This document shows, in pieces, positions 20,936 through 32,339 of a DNA stretch of 64,000 bases. The notes beneath the pieces are model-generated. The model was not told the origin of the DNA. It searched no databases and saw only the letters and a program-made list of their open reading frames with translations. This stretch comes from Cololabis saira. Lineage: Eukaryota; Chordata; Actinopteri; Beloniformes; Belonidae. A program made the position numbers and the translations under genes. How positions within the stretch are numbered: position 1 is the first letter of the stretch; every line of letters starts with the position of its first letter. Where the stretch lies: NCBI RefSeq assembly GCF_033807715.1, contig NC_084591.1, positions 48,589,415 through 48,653,414 on the forward strand. Direction: 5' to 3'.

Positions 20936-21308
20936 CTGCTTTTTCGTTTCTCATCCAGCTCGCAGGGACATCAAGGCCATTTCTTCGTGCTAACTCAAAT
21001 GCCAGTTCACGACATTTCATGGCACTTAGACCGTGAAACATTGCTAGATTTTTTATATGGTCTGCAAGCTCTGTCTCAATTTCTTCACTGAAGACTTGAT
21101 TGGCATGTCCTGTTCTCTTATAGCCTGTTCTTTTCACTTCTCCTAGTTGTTTCATATCCATGTATCTCTTTAAAGTCATCCTGTCGATCTTCATGTCCCT
21201 TGCCACCTGACGAATGGACTTCCAATTCTGTACCTCTGCCACTGCTCTGTCCAAATCCACAAGAGGAGTTGAAGCCCTGTCTGTCTTCCGTTTATAGTGG
21301 CTTGGCAT
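20936..21308 (-). CDS. Pogo-like transposase exon 1, Psq-type DNA-binding domain
   Basis: About 124 codons from ATG at 21308 (another ATG eight codons upstream at 21332 is possible; the later one gives the usual MPSHYKRKTDRAS start). A pipsqueak-type HTH (KSIRQVARDMKIDRMTLKRY) is followed by a second helical segment (ETELADHIKNLAMFHGLSAM), the CENP-B-like DNA-binding arrangement of pogo transposases, which binds the terminal repeats. The exon ends at 20936 with AAAGCAG/GTTAGT, a consensus donor. Confidence 0.78.
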
Positions 21309-21837
21309 GATGGTTTCTGGTCTAAAATTCAAAATGTCACATCATTTCGGTGATAAAATGTAAGAATGCAATGTACATATTACAGTAACATAATACTTTA
21401 ATAATAATAATAAGTGGGGGAAGTTGAGCCACTGACTGGCTCAACATCCCCCAGGCCTTTTGGCTAAAATTACCCCACCCCTGCCATTTTAACAAACTTG
21501 TATCATTCAGCAGTTTAGAGCTAACATCATGCTAAAAGTATAGCCTCATATTATAACTTCCTAATCCACTAACACATATGTGAGATTTGTTCAAACTTGT
21601 CTTTAATTTTTCAGACGCAAGAATCACGACTCCTTGAACATGAAAAATTCACTTTGAACGGCAAAAAAAGGTTTTTGAACTTAAATATGCTTACCACTAG
21701 CCTCTCTCCATCACAGGGTGAGTACAATGGATGACTCTTCAAACACACGTGGTCACGTGACCAAATTTGTCTATGGTTGTTCATAAACAAGGGGTGGCTC
21801 AACTTCCCCACAGGCTCAAATCACCCCGTTCTCCCCT
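21309..21837 (-). promoter_or_regulatory. Pogo 5' flank and terminal repeats
   Basis: Noncoding 5' region. The palindrome GGTCACGTGACC sits at 21751-21762 (CACGTG E-box core). Terminal and subterminal repeats share a GGGGAAGTTGAGCCA-type core at 21417-21431 and near 21787-21810, probable transposase-binding sites. TA at the outer end precedes the gypsy RT. Confidence 0.55.
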
Positions 21838-23475
21838 ATTTGGTCATGCCCTTCAGCCTCACCAACACTCCCGCCGTCTTCCAGGCTCTGGTCAATGACC
21901 TCCTCCGGGCCATGCTCAACAAGTTTGTCTTTGTATTACTGGACGACACCTTGATTTTCTTTAGATCCCTGGGGGACGACGTCCAGGCGGTCCATCAAAG
22001 ACTCTTGCAGAACTCACTCTTCGTTAAGGCTGAGTGAGTTCCATGCCCCCTTGGTGTCCTTCCTGGGTTACTTCACCGGTTGGGGAATATTCGCATGCAC
22101 TCTGCCAAGGTATCCCCAGTAACCACCTGGCTGGTACCGGACTCTCATAAGCAGCCGCAACGATTCCTGGGGTTCGCCAACTTCTATCGCCGCTTTATCC
22201 AAGGGTACAGAGCGGTGGCAACCTCTCTCACGGCTCTCACCTGGTCACCCACAGCCGACACCGCCTTCCAGACCCCGAAGAGCTGATTCACCTCTGCCCC
22301 TATCCTCCGCATGCCTGACCCAGAGAGACAATTCGTAGTGGAGGTGGATGCCTCGGATGTCGGCATAGGGACCATCCTGTCTCAGCTGGACGCCGATGAT
22401 CAAAAGCTCCATCTCTGCACCTTCTTCTCCCGGCGATGAACCCTTCTGAGAGTAACTACGACATCGGCAACCGAGAGCTCCTGGCGGTGAAGGCGGCTCT
22501 GGAGGAGTAGCGCCACTGGCTGGAGGGGGCCAAACAGCCATTCCTGGTGTGGACCGACCACAAAAACCTGTAATACATCAGGACGACCAAAAGACTGAAT
22601 TCCAAGCAGGTCCCTCTTCCTCACCCGATTCAACTTTACCCTCTCCTGCCGTCCAGGGAGCCGCAACATCAAGCCCAAAGCCCTGCCTCGTCAATTCTTG
22701 AAAGGGGAGGAGGAGGGTTCCACAGAGGTGGACACTCTCACTTGACTGGCTGCTGCCATCACCTAGGGAGTTGAGGAGTGGGTCCGGGCAGCACTGGAGG
22801 AGCAGCCAGGCCCCAGCGCTTGTCCACCTAACCCAATCTTTGTTCCGGCCCAACTCTGGTCCGAGGTGCTCCAGTGGGGCCAGAGTTCTGGTCTCACCTG
22901 CCACCCAGGGATCCAGGTACAAAATAATTTCTCAGGAGCCGGTTCTAGTGGGAGTCCCTGGACCAGGATGTCCAGGAGTTTGTTAAAGCCTGCCCCATCT
23001 GTAACCAGAAAAAATCCTGCCATTAGGCTCATGCTGCACTCCTGCAACCGCTTCCAGTTCCTCATCACCCCTGGTCCCACAAATCTCTGGACTTTGTAAC
23101 TGGTCTTCCACCATCCCAAGGGCACACTTGCCTAAGCTGCCTTTGGCCAAAGAGACTGCTGAGTTGGTCCTCCAACATGTGTTCCGGCTCCATGGCCTCC
23201 CTGTGGATGTGGTCTCTGACCGGGGATCGCAGTTCTCCTTGGCCTTTTGGAGGGAGTTCCGCACCCTCATCGAGGCCACAGCCAACCTGTCCTCTGGGTT
23301 CCATCCCCAGTCCAATGGCCAGACGGAGCATAAGAACCAGGAGATGGAGGTGGCCTTCTTTTGCATGGTCTCCAGCCAACCATTGACCTGGTCCAAAGTG
23401 CTGATGTGAGTGGAGTATGCCCACAATACGCTGGTCGGCTCATCTACCAGCCTCTCCCCATTCCAGTGCACCCAC
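21838..23475 (+). pseudogene. Sushi-like Ty3/gypsy pol fragment (RT, RNase H, integrase)
   Basis: The fragment starts inside the RT with [16 protein letters not shown]. The RT catalytic YLDD appears as LLDD (21939-21947). RNase H motifs follow: [11 protein letters not shown] near 22336, NYDIGNRELLAVKAALEE near 22450 and VWTDHKNL near 22550. Stops replace a Trp (LEE*RHWLEG) and a Glu codon downstream. The integrase zinc region is around 22980; core motifs VVSDRGSQF near 23205 and [16 protein letters not shown] near 23300 carry the later D and E. Several frameshifts. The upstream half of RT is absent because the pogo element abuts it at the TA (21836-21837). It meets the Gmr1-like element tail to tail near 23480. 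Confidence 0.82.
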
Positions 23476-24430
23476 AGGTATCAACCACCCCTGGGCAACC
23501 TTGGCAACCTTGGTCTCTCTGAATAGTTTTGGGCAAGCCAAAAGTTGAAAGAATTTAGTGAGAGCTTTTACGACTGGTTTTGCTCTGAGAGAGCGCAGTG
23601 GGATGGCCTCAGGGTACCGCGTCGCAGCGTACATCAGTCAAAATATACTGATGTCCGGATTTATTTTTTGTTAACGGGCCCACACAATCCACCAACACTC
23701 ATTCAAATGGCTCCCCAAGCACCGGGATCAGATGCAGGGGTGCCAGAGGTACAGGTTGATTGGGCTTTCCTACAACTTGACAGATATGACAGGTATTAAG
23801 CTACGTCGGTTTTTAACCCTGGCCAAAAGAAATTGCGCAATACACAATGGTACGTCTTTTTGACACTGAGGTGGCCAGCTAAGCTGGAGTCATGTGCTAG
23901 ACTCAAAATTTGCGCTCGATAGTCTTTTGGCACAACCACCTGATTAACAACACGCATCTCACTGGAGTCGGGACTCCACCGTCTCATTAAGACACAAGTC
24001 AAGAAAAACACACAAAGCTGGCTGTCGTCCTCGGCAGCTACAACAGAGGACAGACACAAAGTTAGAGACGGATCATTTCTCTGAGCATTTATCAACATTT
24101 CTTGGGTCACGTTTAAACTCAGGTCTGCATCAGCAGGAAACCCATCAAGCTCAGTGACACATTTTGGTACCCTTTCACACTCACAAAAGGAGGGCTCACC
24201 CTCATCTGATGTAGCCATAAACGAGCTAGACAAATCCACAACTTCACCCAATTTATGAGCCTGTGCGCACGTAATTGCGCATACAGGAAACCCATTTGGC
24301 ACAGACACAGCAGAAGAGACAGAGGTGGGTCAGCAAGCAGGCGCAACCGAAATGGGATCATTAACGACCTCTGGAAGAGGAAACACATTTCCTCCGGCCA
24401 GATCGTTACCCAAAATAAACAAAATGCCAC
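23440..24430 (-). pseudogene. Gmr1-like linker and integrase fragment
   Basis: A linker (VPNGFPVCAITCAQAH to CVLMRRWSPDSS) leads to the integrase zinc region AHDSSLAGHLSVKKTYH then FFWPGLKTDV, with TCHIC after a frameshift near 23800. The core begins VDCVGPL and continues YAATRYPEAIPLRSLRAK. It stops being recognisable after about 23520, so the later D and E residues of the core are lost. Confidence 0.72.
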
Positions 24431-24834
24431 TAATCGGAAACTTTCACACGTCCCGACACAAGCGATGAATGCAAATGAATCATGTGAAGTGGGGCGTTCA
24501 GTTCACTCATTTTAATTCCCCACACTAACAACTCAGAGGAACAAAAAGTTTCGTTTGAGAGGGGCAGAACACTAGCCAGCATGAATGAATGATAGGCGGC
24601 TGTATCTCTGAGAATAGTTACCGGTCCTCTATCTGATTCCTCAACGGTTACTGACACAAATCCGCGAAAAACAAACGGTTTGAAACGAGAGTCAACCTCC
24701 GCATTTAACTCTGCTTCAGGTGAAGATTCAGTGTGTTTTACAGGTGGGGACGCGGTGTTTATAAAACCCACACCTGCGGGAGGAACATTTTTGTGTTGTC
24801 CTTTTTTCCTAAGAGCCGGACAGGCAGCGATCAA
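24431..24834 (-). pseudogene. Gmr1-like protease region with broken active site
   Basis: Runs on from the zinc knuckle. VTILRDTAAYHSFMLASVLP is the protease core: the family reads DTG or DSG at the catalytic turn, and here it is DTA. Pepsin-like proteases need that Gly, so this copy is probably inactive. Followed by the LLVWGIKMSELNAPLHMIHL segment. Confidence 0.7.
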
Positions 24835-26010
24835 ATGGCCTGGCTCATGGCAATAAAAACACTCACAGCTGGTGAGGTGCTTTTACGCATCAGCTGTGAT
24901 GATCGGTTTCTGCGCTCAGACATTACCTGTGAGACACGAGGTGCTGGCATAGAAAAAACACTTTTGTGAGTCGAAATGAACTCATCAGCAAGTACGGCTG
25001 ATTTTGTTACAGATGCCTCTTTTTGTTCGTTCAAATAAACAACAATTCGCTCCGGAAAACACTTCATGAATTCCTCGAGCAGAATGAGCTCTCTCATTTC
25101 CGCCATGGTTTTAACATTACACGCTGGGCACCATTTGTCAAACAAAACACTCTTGTCATGCACAAACTCAACATACGTCTGGTTGGGAGTTTTCTCACCA
25201 TTTCTAAATTTTTGCCTATAGGCTTCGGGAACCAGCTCGTAGGCCTGCAACACAGTCTTTTTCAAGATTTTTATAATCAAGACTATCCTCAATAGATAGA
25301 CCGGCACAGACTTCCTGAGCTTTCCCCACTAATTTACACTGGAGGAGAAGGGACCAGAACTCTTTGGGCCAACTCAGGGCAGCAGCTATTCACTCGAAAG
25401 TGCTAAAATACTTGTCCACCTCAGACTCACGAAACTGAGGGACTAAAGCAATGTGCTTACTAATGTCAAAACCAGGAGCAGAAACAGCGCTGCGGCCAAC
25501 AGGAGACACTGGGTTGGAGGCTTCAGAGTCTCCTTTTTCCAGCTCGAGAGCCCTGATGCGCAAATGCATGGCTTGCACCTCTAGCTGTTTGGCTGAAATC
25601 TGCAGCTCTTTGTTTCGAGTCTCTGCCTCTTTTATTTTGAGTGCTATGCGGAGATCCTCTGTAGTCATGTTACCCAAAAGAGGATCTGTGACCGGCCCAA
25701 GCTCCGCACCAGTAGCGAGCGTGCCAGCGGCCCCCGCCGCTTTCACCTCAGCCGCTGGTACGTCACTAGCCGCGTCACCCGCAGCAACAGCAGCATCAAC
25801 TGCAACAGCTGGGTTAGGTAGGACGCCCTGCTCCACCAACTGTGCACACAGCAACCGTCTGAGCTCTGGCTTATTGGCACTGTAAGGCACCTGCACGTTA
25901 TACACATTTGCCACAATCGACAGGTCTCCTTTTTTGCATTTCTCAATTTTAGCCAAAGACGGACTAGCCACAAAATCATCCAGTGAAAACTCCATAATTT
26001 CCCCCCACAC
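24815..26010 (-). pseudogene. Gmr1-like gag, with one stop and one frameshift
   Basis: An N-terminal segment (26010-25390) has an Ala-rich linker and a coiled coil (EDLRIALKIKEAETRNKELQ), ending SKHIALVPQFRESEVDKYF. A TGA follows where related proteins have Arg, a likely CpG decay. Capsid-like sequence continues (SWPKEFWSLLLQCKLVGKAQ, then AYELVPEAYRQKFRNGEKT), with a frame change near 25260. A zinc knuckle C-x2-C-x4-H-x4-C (CFYCHEPGHLIAAC) lies near 24815-24860. The gag packages the genomic RNA. Confidence 0.75.
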
Positions 26011-26060
26011 ACCAAAAGAAAACTACCAACCAGAGGTACCTACCGAACTAAGCGCGCCAA

Positions 26061-26084
26061 GAAGACGGACGAGCCCCCAATTCA
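26061..26084 (-). promoter_or_regulatory. Primer-binding site, tRNA-Pro-like
   Basis: Just downstream of the LTR the minus strand reads TTGGGGGCTCGTCCG. The usual tRNA-Pro site is TGGGGGCTCGTCCGGGAT, so the first 14 bases agree. This primes minus-strand synthesis in retroelements. Confidence 0.65.
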
Positions 26085-26555
26085 TGTTATGCCCCAGTCT
26101 AGGGGTGCCTAGGACACAACATGATTTATTTACATAAAAGTAAATGAACATATAACTATGTTGAAAAGTAACTGAGACTGAGCTACTAGGCTTCAGGGTG
26201 GATTAAGGCCAAAATAACAAACAAAAGGGTCCTGTCTTGGGAGTAGGTAACTGACCTGACAAACAAAAGAAACAAATGATACAAGGCTTACCTCCCTAAC
26301 TAAAATAAACAGGAGAAAACAAGGTTAACAAAACTGGCAGCCCACCCTTACTACTCAAAAGTAACTAATTTCAACACGTACACAAAGTCTTAAGCAAAAG
26401 GTGTGGCCGGTTGGGAGAGGAGGAGGATGAGAGTCTGCAGCCCGCTTGCAGCCTGCTGGTGGCCGCCATCTTGGCTCCTTATGTATCCGGTGATGTCGGT
26501 TTCAGCCAATCACTGCCAAGGGCATGTGCTACACCCCTGTTAGGGAGTGGTCACA
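26085..26555 (-). mobile_element. 5' LTR of the Gmr1-like element
   Basis: Begins TGTGACCACTCCC near 26555 and ends ...GGGGCATAACA at 26085, directly before the primer-binding site. It contains AATAAA near 26125 on the minus strand and GCCGCCATCTTGG (a YY1-like site) at about 26462-26475. The 5' boundary is judged from TG...CA only, since no second LTR is present. Confidence 0.6.
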
Positions 26556-26798
26556 ATAATGTGATTTTTTGTATATGTATATGTGTATAAATGGGACACC
26601 TCCATTAAGATATGTATTTCATTTTCATGTATTCTATTTATAATGTCTGGGAACGTTTTATGTTGGGAAGCAGCGGGGCGGAACGTTATGGTCGCTCCAG
26701 GGGTTCCGGGGTTCTGTAAAAGTGATGCACCTGCCTCAGTCACTTCAGAAATGACTTGGCGGAGGACACAGAGTGGTAGAGGGAGCAATGCCCAGTCC

Positions 26799-27041
26799 TT
26801 TTTTTTTTTTTTTTTTTTTTACCTTGTCTGCACACATATTTTTTGTAAGAAAGAAAGAAAGAAAGAGGGAACCCCCCAACAGGGCGACACCCGCGCAGGC
26901 CCGACAACGGAGGGCCCCAGACCCAGGCATCCCATTCATTCATCCATTCTCCTATCCGATACCTAGACTAATAATAAGATATACTATACATAATAATAAT
27001 AACAATAATAATAATAATAATAATAATTATAACCATCTTTG
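26799..27041 (-). mobile_element. Family A retroposon, short rearranged copy with 10-bp target duplication
   Basis: TGCCCAGTCC at 26789-26798 and at 27042-27051 flank the segment. It starts with a T22 run (the A tail on the minus strand), then ACCTTGTCTGCACACATAT, the family 3' end, then a GAAA run, a short GC-rich piece, and an ATT/AAT microsatellite. It is much shorter than other copies. Confidence 0.75.
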
Positions 27042-27232
27042 TGCCCAGTCCTGACTTAGGTAGGTAGGAGCACCAGGTGATAAAATGGGAAAAAAATCAG
27101 GGATAAACATTTTAAATAAAAAGATTTTTCTTTTTATTTAAAATGCTTTCTAAAGTTTCAAAGTGACAGGGACAATGCATATTCATGAACACTACATTAA
27201 GCAGTGTAAAAACCCCAGGTTTTAGCAGAATT

Positions 27233-27487
27233 GCTAGTTTCCACCCGCAGTCCCCACAAACAACCAGACACACTCACACTCACACCTACGGGCAATTTAG
27301 AATGATCAATTAACCTAATATGCATGTTTTTGGACTGTGGGAGGAAACCGGAGTACCCGGAGGAAACCCACGCAAGCACGGGGAGAACATGCAAACTCCA
27401 CACAGAAAAGTCCTGCTGGGCCTGGGAGTCGAACCGGGGACCTTCTTGCTGTGAGGCAACAGTGCTAACCACTGAGCCACCGTGCTG
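27233..27487 (-). repeat. tRNA-derived SINE with A and B boxes
   Basis: On the minus strand, GCACGGTGGCTCAGTGGTTA has a TGGCTCAGTGG A-box and is followed by GGTTCGACTCC, a perfect RNA polymerase III B-box. The body (CATGTTCTCCCCGTGCTTGC, then GTTTTTGGACTGTGG on the plus strand) is the usual fish SINE. Internal pol III promoter, so transcription may be possible. Confidence 0.85.
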
Positions 27488-28728
27488 AGAAGAGAGAGAG
27501 AAGAGAGACATAAAATGCCCAAGTATTTTAGCAACGGTCCTGTAATGTGGTGCAGTCGAGTCTTGTCTCAACCATATAATCTCAAAGAGTTATTCTAGAT
27601 AACGGATTCCAAATATTTTTTTTACAACACTGTTGCTGCAGTAGGTACTGTACGTGTTTCCTCTATATTGTCTCCATCTTGCTGGCGTGTCTTTTAATCC
27701 GGTAGTGAGCGCCCCTAGCTTTAGCCTTATTACCCTGAATACCCAGGAGACGTGTAATGAAACACTTCCCTCATTCATGAGGTCAATTTGCTGGCTTTTC
27801 TTTATGAAGTCAAAAGTCTCCTTTATCCCATTGGTATTCCTGCCTGTCTGATTTTCTTCCAATCTATCTCTCCTTTAATTAGCCATTGTGCTTGCATGTA
27901 TGAGTTAGAAAGTAAAACGGACAGACAATTCCTACCTCATGCCAATTTCATCGAGTCTCGGTTTAATCAATTAGCAGTCTTCCTTCTTCACTCTTATTTC
28001 TTCCATTAAAAAAAAAAAATCAATAATAATCCTTGATGCGCTGACTCTGACTGAGTGCTGACAGATAGCTGCTCTGGTGTTTTTTGCCTCTAATCATGAA
28101 AATCACAGATTACCAATTATAGATGACACACAGTGAAATGCACACCACCAGCTGTCATTACATCCAATTCAGCTGTCAAGGAATAAAAAAAGATCAAATG
28201 AAGAAACAAAGAAAAAAAAAGACATTACTTGGCAACAAGAAACTGTTTGTTACTCTGTAGCCTTCTATGAAATCACTATTGCAAACAGTTACATCACAAT
28301 GAAAATGTCTGTTTTTTTGAGCAGTTGATCATGAATTCTGTGATTAAATAACAGTTTGCACATGATTGAAGGATGTTCGTTATCGTAAATGTCATCTAAA
28401 GTAAAGCTGATTGTTTAAAAGCAAAAGTGCTTTCATTTCCATTGGTCTATTAGCATTCATAAATTTGCTATCAATAAGACTGGAAAAGGAAATAACATAA
28501 TTCAAATGATGCTACGGGAAAAGCCATATAAATTACAAATAGGAAAATGGAGCAATAAAATAACACTGGCCAATATTTAAACTCCACCACAAACAAATCA
28601 AAAAGAAAAGTGACTTTTCCCTGAAGCACAAACACATACAAAAGCGGCAGAGAATTCATGTCATTTTATCCTCCATTCTGTTATTTCCTTACAGTGGTAA
28701 AACTTGCCATGAAAAAGAGGTGTCATTT
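27488..28728. other. Unique noncoding DNA
   Basis: AT-rich, no gene or repeat family recognised. Short reading frames here are not supported by domain features. Confidence 0.55.
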
Positions 28729-28743
28729 AAAACCAATTGATTT

Positions 28744-29616
<873 letters not shown>

Positions 29617-29631
29617 AAAACCAATTCATTT

Positions 29632-30756
29632 AACATTATCGTTACCTCATATCACTTTCCTTTGATGAAGACAAATGGTGTTAATCAAGGACACACAAGA
29701 AAGACATGTCTTCAACAAAGAAAAGGAGTTTGGGTAAAGTGGAAATTAAGTTTTAATGTTGTTAATGCCTGGCATCTGGATTGCTCTGAGGAATTTAGAA
29801 TAATAATAAAAAAACCTCAATCTCACTGATGTTTGTTACCTTCCTCCATCTCCTCAGTTTTAAAACAGTTTCACTTAGATGTCCATTTAATTCACTTTTT
29901 CCTCCACCTGTGCTCTGTCATCTGTAGAAAAACAGAGGAAGACGTAGCACTGAAAGTGTTGCTGAAGGTCAGTGTGATATTTGAGTATGATATTTCCATC
30001 ACAAGCTTAAATGTCTTGCGTCAATATTTTTTTTCCAGCTATGGTCTCATAGCAAAACATGAATTATGCACTAATAACAAACACTCAGCAAGACATTATG
30101 GATTTCAGTTGAATGCTTCTTTCCTGATAGCCTGCACAGCCATCCCAATTCTGTTCATATTTGATATGAGTAATTCCAGTTCCTCCGGATTCAACTATTT
30201 TCCAGAGTGAAGGGTCAATAGATGCAAAAGAAACTCTATATAGGCACACAACCAACCATGCATGGTTGTGCTGGATAATGCTCTTGGACACTCCTGTTTG
30301 AGTATTGAAACGTTCCCTCCTGCCCTGTTGGAATTGGTTAGGTATGTTCTGTACCTGTGTAAATGTGAATGGGAAGGGTACCAGAGCCATCTTATATGAG
30401 AGAATGTTCACCAAGTGAATAGGTGTGTGGCCAGCCTGCGTCCGGCCTGCACCTTTGATTCTGAAATGTTTAAAATTAAGTGATGTAGGCTCTTATAAGC
30501 AAGACAATGGCTTCTCACAATCCCATTCATTTTTCTTAACATGGAACGTAAAACAGCAGAGCATCTGAGCACTTAGATTACTGCATTCTAAAGTTGAAGG
30601 ATTTGGTATGAAATATAATGACAGGACATAAAGTATTTGATCACATGGGCTCTGCCAAAAGATGGAGAACACTGATGTAAGCAAAAGACAAAAAAAATGA
30701 AACACATGATGTGAAGAAAAATAAGAGGAATTGTTGCTTCAAACCACTCACCTGAA
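29632..30756. other. Unique noncoding DNA
   Basis: AT-rich. No gene or known repeat recognised, apart from short low-complexity runs. Confidence 0.5.
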
Positions 30757-30872
30757 ACAGTCCCACTCCAAACTCCACTATGGCCATGACCAAAGAGCTG
30801 TCAAACGATGTGAGAAACAAAATTGTAGACCTGCACCAGGCTGGGAAGACTGAATCTGCAATAGGTAAGCTG
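30757..30872 (+). pseudogene. Tc1-like transposase N-terminal fragment
   Basis: CCACTATGGCCATGACCAAA starts a frame reading MTKELSNDVRNKIVDLHQAG then KTESAIG, the N-terminal HTH of Tc1 transposases. The 32.3 kb copy starts the same way. Only about 35 codons remain. Confidence 0.75.
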
Positions 30873-31880
30873 TAGATTGTAGAGTAGATTGAGATACAAA
30901 ATATACCCCTTTAAAGCAGCTCCTATGAATAGAGCTGAAAAGAGGTGGTTTCAAAGGGAGATTGTTCTGTGTCCTTGTGGTATTTTGACAAGAATATGTT
31001 GCGTTGTTTGATTAAAATGTCTTAAAAAGTGCAGTTTGTGTACTTTTACAGCATGGTTGCCATGAACATGCCAGTGTAAACAGGAAGCAAAGAGTTGGAT
31101 ATTAGTGGTAGACATGAAACAGAGCTGTGATAACTCAGGGATGGACACAAAGGGGATGATAACGGATGGCATCTGTGCAACTGATTCCAAAAATCCTTAT
31201 CTAAACGTCAACACTGAAGTGTTTTCAGGCAAAGTTCAGCCCGGTTAGGAGTTAGGAATTTGACAAACGCTTTACAGAGGAACATGTGCCAAAGATTTTA
31301 TTCTTTTTTCTATTTCTTTAATTATTTTTCTAAACAATGAGTCAATATTGGAGACAAGAATAACAAAAGCTTGTCAAAGAAGAGTAAGAGTCAAATGGAG
31401 AGATGGCGGTATTGCATCTTGCATGCTCACTGCATTTTATCTAAATGGACAATCTGTGCTCTGAGCTGTTTAGTTTGGTAAACTCCTCAGGTACAATCCA
31501 TGCAATATTGATATGACATGTAAATCCCAGAGGTGAGGACAGGCTGAGAGCCAGTGAGGAGGGAGAGGAGAGAGAGTGGCAATGAGAAGAGGAATGGTTG
31601 TCACGCAGTCTTCACATCTGTTTTTAATAAAAACCATCCATCCTCAGAGATTCACTACACCAGTAACAACCTTTCCTCTTCTCCTCCGCCTTTGATTTTT
31701 ACTCTCCATCTTTCACTAGATGTTGTATGATGACTTCATATTTGACTCTTAACAGTGACAATGCATAACAACATTGCTCTTAGGAGCCAAGAGTGAATAG
31801 ATGTTTATTAAAAAATACACACATGCTGTCACTGGCAGACTCGCTCATTCTCTCACTTCTTCAAATTAACCCGTAACAAT
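30873..31880. other. Unique noncoding DNA
   Basis: No gene recognised. AT-rich with short purine runs (for example 31555-31600). Confidence 0.5.
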
Positions 31881-32195
31881 TTCAATTCTATTCAATTTTA
31901 TTTATATAGTGTCTATTACAACAGAAGTTGTCTCTAGGATCTTTCCAGACACCCAGAACATGACCCCCGAGCAATTATTACATAAACATAACATAAACAA
32001 TGGCAGGTAAAAACTCCCCTAGTGGGAGAAAAGCCTTAAGCCAAACAGTGGCAAGAAAAACTCCCCTTTAGGAGGGAAGAAACCTGGACCAGGACCTGGA
32101 TCATAAGGGGGGGGAGAAACCTGGACCAGGACCTGGATCATAAGGGGGTAGAAACCTGGACCAGGACCTGGATCATAAGGGGGAACCTCCTGCTG
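31881..32195 (-). repeat. SINE-like GAATT-tailed repeat with internal triplication
   Basis: Minus copy of the 7050 family: TTCAATTTTATTTATATAG, then CAGAAGTTGTCTCTAGG, then ACTCCCCTAGTGGGAG and CTCCCCTTTAGGAGGGAAGA. From about 32086 a unit of roughly 37 bp (GGACCAGGACCTGGATCATA) occurs three times, derived by local duplication of the CCTGGTCCTGCTC segment. The right end is uncertain. Confidence 0.72.
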
Positions 32196-32339
32196 AAGAC
32201 CAGCTGGACAGAGCAGGAAAAGAGAGAACAAACAGAGAGAATGAAGAACAGAGAAAGGAGTGACAGACACAATGGCTCACTACAGGGATTATTAATGGCA
32301 CCTGTTTTAACTAGTTATCAGTATAAAAGACATCTGTCC

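Larger units (their letters stand above)
9940..21837 (-). mobile_element. Pogo-like DNA transposon (psq HTH, DDE), interrupted
   Basis: The transposase is encoded in exons at 21308-20936, 20665-20524 and from 20412, resuming at 10695 after a 9-kb insertion. The right terminus at about 21837 reads, on the minus strand, GGGGAGAACGGGGTGATTTG and then GGGAAGTTGAGCCACCCC; a related GGGGGAAGTTGAGCCA lies at 21417, typical of repeated subterminal sites. It abuts TA and then gypsy RT coding sequence, fitting the TA preference of pogo. The left end was not identified: no matching inverted repeat was seen down to 9000, so the 9940 limit is only the end of recognisable coding sequence. A left-end deletion is likely. 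Confidence 0.7.
23440..26555 (-). mobile_element. Gmr1-like Ty3/gypsy retrotransposon, 5' part
   Basis: Minus-strand order: 5' LTR (26555-26085), primer-binding site, gag with coiled coil and zinc knuckle, protease, linker, integrase. Integrase follows the protease with no RT between, the copia-like order described for Gmr1 elements of fish. The element is truncated within the integrase near 23500 where it meets the Sushi-like fragment in the opposite orientation, so RT and the 3' LTR are missing. Confidence 0.72.

Noticed and set aside
26540..26788. Open frame with MLPLPLCVLRQVISEVTEAG
   Set aside because: No recognisable domain, short, and bordered by repeat ends; kept as noncoding.
30157..30420. 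Possible palindromic regulatory site around ACCAACCATGCATGGTTG
   Set aside because: The CAACCATGCATGGTTG palindrome is genuine but short and isolated, with no context that would support a function.
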